Of a stretch of DNA of 64,000 bases, positions 57,083 through 64,000 are shown piece after piece. Made by a program: the position numbers and the translations under genes. Position 1 is the first letter of the stretch; every line of letters begins with the position of its first letter. Origin of the DNA: Magnetospirillum sp. (GTDB taxonomy: Bacteria > Pseudomonadota > Alphaproteobacteria > Rhodospirillales > Magnetospirillaceae); NCBI GenBank assembly GCA_024707145.1, contig JANQAI010000011.1, positions 806,001-870,000 on the forward strand. Direction: 5' to 3'. The notes below the pieces were generated by a model. It was not told where the DNA came from, made no database searches, and was given only the letters and a program-made list of their open reading frames with translations.

Positions 57083-58597
57083 TCATCCCTCGCGGTAGAC
57101 CAGCAGGACCACGCCCACCAGGGCGAAGGCCGTCGGCCAGAGGCGGGCGGCGAGGGGGCGGGCGGCCTCGTCGGCGGCCAGTTCGATCCATCGGCCGGCG
57201 CCGGCGATCAGCCCGAGGATGGCGATGGTCATGTGCGACAGATGGATGAGCAGGGCGTCCACGCCCTGGGAGTTCGGGTGGCCGTGGGTCAGCAGCAGCA
57301 ATCCGCCCAGACCACAGGATGCGGGAAAGACCAGGGCAGGACCCAGGCGCCGCAGCTTCCCGGTCTGCACCGCCCATTCTATCAGGGCGAAGGCGGCCAC
57401 CAGCAGGGCGGCCAGCCGGTGTTGCGGCACCTCCACGTCGCCGGGTTTCCCCCAGAAGCCGTAAGGCCCCAACGGCCAGGAATCCGGGTCCGACAGCAGC
57501 GGGATACCCAAGGCGATGGCGAGGAAGAGCAACGGCCAATGCCGGGCCCAGCGGAAGCCGGGCAAGGGGCGCAGCAGGGCCAGGATACCCATGGCCAACA
57601 CCACCAGGCCGGCCCAATGATGGGTCATCTCGGCCCAGGCCCGATCCTCGGGCGAGCCCGGCTGGGTCGGCATCGGGGCGGTGAAGCGCGGCCAACGCTC
57701 GGGCAGCAGACGCGACAGCATATCCGCCGGGGCTGCCACTTGCTCGGGCGTGGCGGCCGGCGGCGGCTGTGCCGACAACGAGGCGGCGATCATCAGGACC
57801 GCCAGACCAATGCCCAGTTCGGCGACGGCGAAAGCGCGCAGCCGCCGCAGAGGAGCTGGCTGATCCAGGCACGGCCCGGCGCGGAAATTACCCAGACCCA
57901 ACAGCAGCAGGATCCCCAGGAGCGCCATCTTGACGAGGGCCATGGCGCCGAAATCCGTGCCGATCATCGCCTGCCACGAGCCCACATGGACGATGGCCAA
58001 GGCCACGGCGGACAAGGCCAATACGGCCACGGCTACCATCGCCATGGCGGAAAAGCGCCGGCACAGGGCAATACGCCCCCTGCCGCCGGGCGCGCGGGCC
58101 AGGGCTGCCAGCAGAAAGGGGATGCCCCCAAGCCAGAGGCCCGCCGCCATCTGATGGACGAAATCGGCGGCCATCAGCGGCAGGCGTCCCTCCACGCGCG
58201 AAGCGCCGTGGCCGCCGGCCACGGAGAACGCAACCGCCGCCATGGCCGCCATCGCGGCCAGCCAGGGCATCCTGCGAGCCGCGCAGGGCAGGCAGAAGAA
58301 TGCGGTGACCAAGGCGGCGGCGGCCACTAGTCCGAGATGGCGGACGAAGTCGGCGCCGATGGCCTCGCCGAAGCTCAGATCCAGGTTCGACATTAGATTG
58401 GCGATCAGCGCCCACAGGCTGGCGAGAGCCATGGCGGCGGTTCCCAGGGCCGCCAGCCCGGCCCATTTCAGCGTGTCGGCCTTCGCCAGTTTGCCGCCCA
58501 GCGGAGCCACCAGGACGGCGAAGGCGGCTCCGCCGACCATCCCGCTCTGGAACGCCAGCATCAGGCCGCGCAGGAGCGGGGCAAGGAAGTCCCCCAT
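57083..58597 (-). CDS. copD: Copper resistance D family membrane protein
   Basis: The 504-residue protein has about a dozen hydrophobic helices and the CopD domain with ADFVHQMAAGLWLGGIPFLL, including a histidine likely to contact copper. A second membrane half contains EMTHHWAGLV and HLSHMTIAI. CopD is thought to move copper across the inner membrane together with periplasmic CopC. It follows copC after 4 bases on the same transcript. No cytochrome oxidase genes are nearby, so its role in copper supply versus tolerance is open. Confidence 0.88.
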   Translation of the reverse strand: MGDFLAPLLRGLMLAFQSGMVGGAAFAVLVAPLGGKLAKADTLKWAGLAALGTAAMALASLWALIANLMSNLDLSFGEAIGADFVRHLGLVAAAALVTAFFCLPCAARRMPWLAAMAAMAAVAFSVAGGHGASRVEGRLPLMAADFVHQMAAGLWLGGIPFLLAALARAPGGRGRIALCRRFSAMAMVAVAVLALSAVALAIVHVGSWQAMIGTDFGAMALVKMALLGILLLLGLGNFRAGPCLDQPAPLRRLRAFAVAELGIGLAVLMIAASLSAQPPPAATPEQVAAPADMLSRLLPERWPRFTAPMPTQPGSPEDRAWAEMTHHWAGLVVLAMGILALLRPLPGFRWARHWPLLFLAIALGIPLLSDPDSWPLGPYGFWGKPGDVEVPQHRLAALLVAAFALIEWAVQTGKLRRLGPALVFPASCGLGGLLLLTHGHPNSQGVDALLIHLSHMTIAILGLIAGAGRWIELAADEAARPLAARLWPTAFALVGVVLLVYREG

Positions 58598-58601
58598 GTG
58601 C

Positions 58602-58964
58602 TTAGGGGCCGGTGGCGGTGAAGGCGATGGTGCCGGAGGTCAGGTGCCCATCCACCGACAGGACGGTGTAGCGCAATTGGCAGGGACCGGGCGGTACCGC
58701 GTCGACGGTGGCCGCCAGGACTTCCGCCGTCGCACCGGCCTTGACTGCCAGGGTCCGCGACTGGCCGCCAGGCAGGGTCAAGGTCACTCGCGACCGGTTG
58801 GCATCGATCCGGCCGCTGAAACGCAGTTCCACGGGGAAGCCGCTAACCGGCACGCTGCCGTTTTGCGGCGGAGTGGAACCGGTGAGAGCCGCGTGGGCGA
58901 GCGCAGTCCCAGGCACTCCGGCGCAGGCAAGGCAGGCAAGGAGGAGGGAGCGGCGGTTCAGCAT
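58602..58964 (-). CDS. copC: Periplasmic copper-binding protein CopC
   Basis: The 120-residue protein has a signal peptide ending near ALA (about 23) and a small beta-sandwich CopC domain starting HAALTGSTPPQNG. The N-terminal histidine of the mature protein is the likely copper(II) ligand. It closes with DGHLTSGTIAFTATGP. The ATG at 58964 follows the family; a longer upstream frame from 59021 is unlikely. It is co-transcribed with copD and separated from ssb by the terminator at 59050-59080. Confidence 0.9.
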   Translation of the reverse strand: MLNRRSLLLACLACAGVPGTALAHAALTGSTPPQNGSVPVSGFPVELRFSGRIDANRSRVTLTLPGGQSRTLAVKAGATAEVLAATVDAVPPGPCQLRYTVLSVDGHLTSGTIAFTATGP

Positions 58965-59049
58965 GGTCGTCAGGTCCTTCGGTGTAGCGTGCTGCTTGCG
59001 GGCAGATGGGACGCTGGGCACGAGATGAAAAGGTTATCGGCGGCGCGGC

Positions 59050-59080
59050 AAAAATAAAACGGCCAGGGAAACCCTGGCCG
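59050..59080 (-). terminator. Rho-independent terminator of ssb
   Basis: CGGCCAGGG at 59060-59068 pairs with CCCTGGCCG at 59072-59080 around an AAA loop. On the minus strand the stem is followed by a T-rich run (TTTTATTTTT), a textbook terminator. Confidence 0.9.
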
Positions 59081-59110
59081 CTTCGCTGTCCGATCGGCTG
59101 CGAGGCCGGA

Positions 59111-59653
59111 TCAGAACGGAATGTCGTCGTCGAGATCCGGCGGCGGCTCCCAGCCGGAACCGCCACCCGAGCGCTGGCCGCCACCGCCGCCACCACCACC
59201 GGGCTGGCCACCGCCGCCCGAGCGCTGGCCACCGCCATAGCCGCCACCACCGTAGCCGCCACCCGCGCCACCGCCGAAATCGTCGCCGCCACCGCCTTCA
59301 CCGCGGCCACCCAGCAGGGTCAGCTCACCCTTGAAGCGGCCGATCACCACTTCGGTGGAATAGCGCTCCTGGCCCTGCTGGTCGGTCCACTTGCGGGTCT
59401 GCAACGCCCCTTCCACGTAGACCGAGCTGCCCTTCTTGAGGAAGCGCTCGGCCACGTCGGCCAGATTGGGGTTGAAGATCACCACACGATGCCACTCGGT
59501 CTTTTCCTTGCGTTCACCGCTCGACCGGTCCTTCCAGGTTTCGGACGTGGCGATGGAAAGGTTGACGATCTTCGAGCCGTCCTGCGAGGTACGCACCTCG
59601 GGATCGCGCCCCAGATTGCCGACCAGAATGACCTTATTGACGGAACCAGCCAT
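59111..59653 (-). CDS. ssb: Single-stranded DNA-binding protein
   Basis: SSB coats single-stranded DNA in replication and repair. The 180-residue protein has an OB fold (about 3-110; [16 protein letters not shown]), a glycine-rich linker with repeated [10 protein letters not shown]-type blocks (about 112-165) and the acidic tail DDDIPF that binds partner proteins. The ATG at 59653 has no near alternatives. It lies between copC and the peptidase gene, all on the minus strand, with gyrA divergent beyond the peptidase gene. Confidence 0.97.
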   Translation of the reverse strand: MAGSVNKVILVGNLGRDPEVRTSQDGSKIVNLSIATSETWKDRSSGERKEKTEWHRVVIFNPNLADVAERFLKKGSSVYVEGALQTRKWTDQQGQERYSTEVVIGRFKGELTLLGGRGEGGGGDDFGGGAGGGYGGGGYGGGQRSGGGGQPGGGGGGGGQRSGGGSGWEPPPDLDDDIPF

Positions 59654-59721
59654 TGTCCCGGCGCTCCTTGAAACGTTACGAGCCGGGACTGTAGCCGAAC
59701 CGCTGGCGGCTGGAAAGCGGG

Positions 59722-60588
59722 TTAGTTGGAGGGAGGCATCCCGGCCCGGCGGCCGCGGGCGGGCCGGGGTTGCGGGACGGGAATGGGGGGCTGCGACGCC
59801 GCCAATTCGCCGCGGATGTGGTCCAGGGCGGCATGGGCGACCGAGGGATCGGCGGACACGGCGGCGGCGGCCAGGAACGCATCGGCGGCACCGCGGGCGT
59901 CACCCAGCAGGTAAAGGCTGGAGCCCAGCCCCATCAGCGAATCCGGCTCGTTGGGCCATGCCGCCAGGGCGGCGTCATAGGCCAGCACCGCCTCCCAGTA
60001 ACGCCCGGAGCGCTGGAGGTTGTAGGCCGCTTTGACGTAATCCTCGCGTCGCGCCGCCGCCGGCAACTCGCCCGGCTTCAGCACCACCAGCCCCCACTGG
60101 TCGGCGTCGCTCCACAGGCGCTCGAACAGCCGCAGCGAGACGCGTCTGGCCGCCTGGTCGCCGCCATGGACCACCACTTCGCCGCGCGTCTGGTTGAAGC
60201 CGATGGCGACCACGCAATTCCACAGCGGCCGGCTGTCCACTCCCAGGTTCTGCAAGATGATCACCGGATGGCCGGCGGCCAGTTCGGTCAACATGGCGGG
60301 CGTGCCGGTGACGGGGTAGGCGAGACGGCCGTAGCGGTTGGCGGCTTCGGCCAGCATGCGGCGCGGGTCGCGGACGAGGACGAATTGCCCCTCCAGCGCC
60401 GCCGGCCGGATATCCAGGCCGCTCCACCCCAGCACCGACGCCATGGCGGCGGGACCGCACTGGAAGCTCTCCTGCGGGTAGAACGGCACGTCGGCGACCC
60501 GGACATTGCCCTCGGTTCCGCCGGAGGGCCACGGGCCGGCGCACCCCGCCAGCAATCCCACGCAGAGAAGGACCTGCATCGCCCGCAT
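59722..60588 (-). CDS. PA2778-family C39-like cysteine peptidase lipoprotein with TPR-like tail
   Basis: The 288-residue protein has a lipoprotein signal (lipobox LAGC, C16), a C39-like peptidase core with catalytic cysteine C44 in [11 protein letters not shown] and a histidine in EVVVHGGDQ, then a C-terminal TPR-like helical region (about 190-265) ending in a proline- and arginine-rich tail. This layout fits the PA2778 family, found with a small partner protein in other bacteria, though no partner is seen here. The target is unknown. The ATG at 60588 gives the lipoprotein signal. Confidence 0.82.
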   Translation of the reverse strand: MRAMQVLLCVGLLAGCAGPWPSGGTEGNVRVADVPFYPQESFQCGPAAMASVLGWSGLDIRPAALEGQFVLVRDPRRMLAEAANRYGRLAYPVTGTPAMLTELAAGHPVIILQNLGVDSRPLWNCVVAIGFNQTRGEVVVHGGDQAARRVSLRLFERLWSDADQWGLVVLKPGELPAAARREDYVKAAYNLQRSGRYWEAVLAYDAALAAWPNEPDSLMGLGSSLYLLGDARGAADAFLAAAAVSADPSVAHAALDHIRGELAASQPPIPVPQPRPARGRRAGMPPSN

Positions 60589-60773
60589 GGTTGCGACCTT
60601 TCCCACGCTTGTGTTCAGATACCCCACTCTACGCCGCTCCGGCCGCGCGGCCGCGTGCCCGGACGGAACGTCGACGGGAGCATAGGGGGGTGCCGTTCGG
60701 GGGGTGTCCGAAGAGCGCGCCGCTCGCGAAAAATGCTGAAAGATGCGGGCAGGTGGTTCAGCCGCCCTCGCAG

Positions 60774-60802
60774 TTGTCGCACTGCACGATATCTGGTAGC
60801 GT
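60774..60802 (+). promoter_or_regulatory. Putative promoter of gyrA
   Basis: TTGTCG at 60774-60779 and TAGCGT at 60797-60802 are separated by exactly 17 bases, 67 bases before the gyrA TTG start. The gap 60589-60868 contains nothing else I can identify. Confidence 0.45.
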
Positions 60803-60868
60803 GCGCCACCGTGGCAGCCTTGCCATCCCCAAATTCTGGTTTTTCTGAAGACCAACGGGAAGATTTCG

Positions 60869-63551
60869 TTGACCACACCTCCTTCGACGCCTCAGTTCGA
60901 CATCTCTCCGGTCACCATCGAAGAGGAGATGCGCCGCTCGTATCTCGATTATGCCATGAGCGTGATCGTCAGCCGCGCCCTCCCGGACGTCCGCGACGGT
61001 CTCAAGCCGGTGCACCGGCGCATCCTGTATGCGATGAAGGAAAGCGGCTACGACTACAACAAGCCGTTCCGCAAGTCGGCGCGCATCGTCGGCGACGTCA
61101 TGGGTAAGTACCACCCCCATGGCGACGCCGCCATTTACGACGCCATGGTGCGCATGGCACAGAATTTCTCCATGCGCCTGCCGCTCATCGACGGCCAGGG
61201 CAATTTCGGTTCCATGGACGGCGACCCGGCGGCGGCCATGCGCTACACCGAGGCCCGCATGGCCCGGTCGGCGCATTTCCTGATCGAGGACATCGACAAG
61301 GAAACCGTCGATTTCCAGCCCAACTACGACGATTCCACCGTCGAGCCCAGCGTGCTGCCCGCACGTTATCCCAACCTGCTGGTCAATGGCGCCGGCGGCA
61401 TCGCCGTGGGTATGGCCACCAACATCCCGCCCCATAACCTGGGCGAGGTGATCGACGCCTGCTGCGCCTATATCGACCATCCGGACATCACCCCGGAGCA
61501 GTTGATGGAACTGGTGCCCGGCCCGGACTTTCCCACCGGCGGCATCATCCTGGGCCGCTCAGGCATCCGCTCGGCCTACACCACCGGCCGCGGCTCCGTT
61601 GTCATGCGTGGCCGCTGCCAGGTGGAGGAGATCCGCAAGGACCGCGAGGCCATCGTCATCACCGAGGTGCCCTACCAGGTGAACAAGGCGCGCATGCTCG
61701 AACAGATCGCCGAGCTGGTGCGCGACAAGAAGATCGAAGGCGTGGCCGACCTGCGCGACGAATCCGACCGCGAGGGCGTGCGCGTGGTGGTGGAGATCAA
61801 GCGCGACGCCATCGCCGACGTGGTGCTGGCCCAGCTCTACAAGTTCACCCCGCTGCAGACCTCGTTCGGCGTCAACGCGCTGGCGCTCAATGGCGGTCGC
61901 CCGCAGATGATGCCGCTCAAGGAGATCATCTCGGCCTTCGTCGCATTCCGCGAAGAGGTGATCACCCGCCGCACCATCTACGAGCCTGGGCAAGGCGCGC
62001 GAGCGCGCCCATGTGTTGGCCGGCCTAGCCATCGCCGTGGCCAACATCGACGAGGTCATCGCGCTGATCCGCAGGGCGCCCGATCCGCAGACCGCGCGCG
62101 AGGAACTGATGGCGCGCGCATGGCCGGCGCTGGATGTGGAGCCGCTGATCCGCCTGATCGACGAGCCCGGCCGGGCCATCGTCGACGGCAAGTACCAGCT
62201 GTCCGAGGCCCAGGCCAAGGCCATCCTGGACCTGCGCCTGCACCGCCTGACCGGGCTGGAACGCGACAAGATCGGCGACGAGCTGAAGGAAATCGGCGCG
62301 CAGATCAAGGAGTTCCTGGAAATCCTGTCGTCGCGTCCGAAGCTTCTGGAAGTGCTGCGCGGCGAATTGCTGGAAATCCGCAACCAGTTCGCCACTCCCC
62401 GGCGCACGACCATCGAGGAGAGCGAGTTCGAGGCCGATATCGAGGACCTGATCGCCCGCGAGGACATGGTGGTGACGGTGACCAACACCGGCTACATCAA
62501 GCGGGTGCCGCTCTCCACCTATCGTGCCCAGAAGCGCGGCGGCAAGGGCCGCTCGGGCATGACCATGAAGGACGAGGACTTCATCAGCCAGGTGTTCGTG
62601 GCCAACACCCACACGCCCATGCTGTTCTTCTCGTCCACCGGCCAGGCCTACAAGCTCAAGGTCTACCGTCTGCCCCTGGGCACGCCCCAGGCCAAGGGCA
62701 AGGCCATGGTCAACATCCTGCCGCTGGACGAGGGCGAGACCATCTCGACGGTCATGCCCATGCCCGAGGACGAGAGCACCTGGTCCGAACTGAACGTCAT
62801 GTTCGCCACCTCGGTGGGCGACGTGCGCCGCAACCAGCTGTCCGATTTCGTCGACATCCGCGCCAACGGCAAGATCGCCATGAAGCTGGGCGAGGGCGAG
62901 CGCCTCATCGCCGTGCGCACCTGCTCGGAAAGCGACGACGTTCTGCTGGCCACCCGCATGGGCAAGGCCATCCGCTTCCCGGTCGGCGACGTGCGCGTAT
63001 TCAAGGGGCGTGACTCCACCGGCGTGCGCGGCATTCGCCTGGACGGCGACGAGGTCATCTCCATGTCCATCCTGCGCCATGTGGACTTCGACATGGAAAC
63101 CCGCGACGCCTATCAGCGCGGCGAACTGTCGGGCCCCGAGGCCGAGGCCATGTCTGCCAACGAGGAGATCATCCTCACCGTCACCCAGAACGGCTACGGC
63201 AAGCGCACCTCGGCCTACGAATACCGCATTACCGGCCGGGGCGGCCAGGGCATCGCCAACATCGACCTGACCGACAAGAACGGTCCGGTGGTGGCTTCGT
63301 TCCCGGTCAACCATGAGGACGAGATCATGCTGGTGTCGGACGGCGGCAAGCTGATCCGCATGCCGGTGGACGACATCCGTGTCTGCGGCCGCAAAACCCA
63401 GGGCGTCATGCTGTTCCGCACCGCCGACGGCGAGCGCGTGGTTTCGGTGGCCCGCCTGTGCGACATCAACGGCGGCAATGACGAAGCCGACGAACTGGAC
63501 GGCGAAGAGGGCGATTTGGACAGCAACTCACCCGGAGGGGACAATGAGTGA
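60869..63551 (+). CDS. gyrA: DNA gyrase subunit A, frameshifted in this sequence
   Basis: GyrA cuts and rejoins DNA in the gyrase complex. The N-terminal half has [14 protein letters not shown] (quinolone region, A87) and catalytic Y126 in AAMRYTEAR. The C-terminal half, with beta-pinwheel repeats such as [10 protein letters not shown], is in another frame. At 61981-61990, CGAGCCTGGG read as CGAGCTGGG restores continuity ([22 protein letters not shown]) and a protein of about 893 residues. As gyrA is essential, a sequence error is likely. The TTG start at 60869 has ACGGGAAG 6 bases upstream. Its end overlaps coaD by 8 bases. Confidence 0.93.
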
Positions 63552-64000
63552 GCGTGTCGGCCTGTATCCCGGGACTTTCGATCCCATCACCAACGGGCAC
63601 CTGGACATCGTCACCCGTGCTGCCAAGGTTGTTGACCGTCTGATCGTGGCGGTGGCCGGCAATGCCGGCAAGGGACCGCTGTTCACGCTGGAGGAGCGGG
63701 TGGCCCTGGTCCGCGAGGACTTGGCGGAGCGGGCCCCGGGGCTCAACATCGAAGTCCGTTCGTTCGACACGCTGCTGGTGGATTTCACCCGCCAGTGCGG
63801 CGCCCATGTGATCATCCGGGGCCTGCGGGCGGTGTCCGACTTCGAATACGAGTTCCAGATGGCCGGCATGAACGCCCGGCTGTCGCCCGACATCGAAACC
63901 ATGTTCCTGATGGCGTCCGAGCGCTGCCAGTTCATCTCGTCGCGCTTCGTCAAGGAAATCGGCCGCCTGGGCGGCGATATCTCATCCTTCGTCAGCCCGC
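63544..64000 (+). CDS. coaD: Phosphopantetheine adenylyltransferase, 3' end outside window
   Basis: CoaD transfers AMP to 4'-phosphopantetheine in coenzyme A synthesis. The visible 152 residues contain the nucleotide-binding GLYPGTFDPITNGHLDI at the start and SERCQFISSRFVKEI near the end of the window, so only a short tail is missing. The ATG at 63544 lies inside the end of gyrA (8-base overlap, ATGAGTGA), indicating one transcript. Confidence 0.96.
   Translation, partial: MSERVGLYPGTFDPITNGHLDIVTRAAKVVDRLIVAVAGNAGKGPLFTLEERVALVREDLAERAPGLNIEVRSFDTLLVDFTRQCGAHVIIRGLRAVSDFEYEFQMAGMNARLSPDIETMFLMASERCQFISSRFVKEIGRLGGDISSFVSP

Noticed and set aside
59150-59300. A repeat array or CRISPR-like element in the glycine-rich part of ssb
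   Set aside because: The repeats are codon repeats of the flexible glycine-rich linker. They have no spacer structure and lie fully within the coding frame.
61981-61990. Programmed ribosomal frameshifting in gyrA
   Set aside because: There is no slippery heptamer or strong downstream structure I can see, the family is not known to use frameshifting, and the same motif breaks three unrelated genes.

Overview
The window is a GC-rich (roughly 65%) chromosomal segment of an alphaproteobacterium, most likely a Magnetospirillum/Paramagnetospirillum-like member of the Rhodospirillales. The main clues are a single-domain cereblon-type CULT protein resembling the structurally characterised MsCI4 of Magnetospirillum gryphiswaldense, hopanoid genes hpnCDE, LpxI rather than LpxH, a DUF4170 protein, and the uvrA/ssb/gyrA/coaD neighbourhood. 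The genus is an inference. I found no rRNA, tRNA, CRISPR array, insertion sequence or prophage. Genes are densely packed and no stretch longer than about 300 bases lacks a gene; the longest gap is about 280 bases, upstream of gyrA.

Layout: (1) 1-5657: DUF2461 and DUF815 ATPase genes, yajC-secD-secF, a Mth938-like gene, then pal on the minus strand. (2) 5794-10287: sodB, hopanoid genes hpnC-hpnD-hpnE (minus) and a divergent NDUFAF6-like pseudoenzyme of the same fold. (3) 10290-15150: a zinc-type CDF exporter and the Anbu cluster (ATP-grasp, alpha-E, transglutaminase, Anbu peptidase). (4) 15338-31560: accessory and metabolic genes: putA, a Crp/Fnr regulator with a DUF2892 protein, a lipoprotein, a hybrid histidine kinase, an SDR, a GcvR-like protein, PagL, a cytochrome c, a phosphoesterase, a lipid kinase, an acyl-CoA synthetase and two tandem HD-GYP proteins. 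(5) 31615-48319: mepA, rpsB, tsf and a long envelope operon, pyrH-frr-uppS-cdsA-dxr-rseP-bamA-skp-lpxD-fabZ-lpxA-lpxI-lpxB, followed by gloA and a hydrolase. (6) 48452-53944: trmFO, a PP2C phosphatase, DUF4170, a [2Fe-2S] protein, the CULT protein coupled to a parvulin, and two RNA-modification enzymes. (7) 54142-64000: uvrA, copper genes copD and copC, ssb, a C39-like cysteine peptidase lipoprotein, gyrA and the start of coaD.

The envelope theme is strong. Sec translocation (YajC/SecDF), BamA and Skp, Pal, lipid A synthesis and PagL, undecaprenyl diphosphate, isoprenoid (Dxr), phospholipid (CdsA) and hopanoid synthesis all sit within 50 kb.

Five conserved genes carry single-base frameshifts. 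In pal, hpnC, the phytase-type esterase gene and gyrA, removing one base from AGCCTG (to give AGCTG) restores the frame. In trmFO the shift lies in a C-rich run. Because gyrA is essential, sequence or assembly errors are the likeliest explanation, but the shared motif is striking. The observations I would follow first are the parvulin-CULT gene pair, the Anbu cluster, the structured leader before the [2Fe-2S] gene, and the shared frameshift signature.
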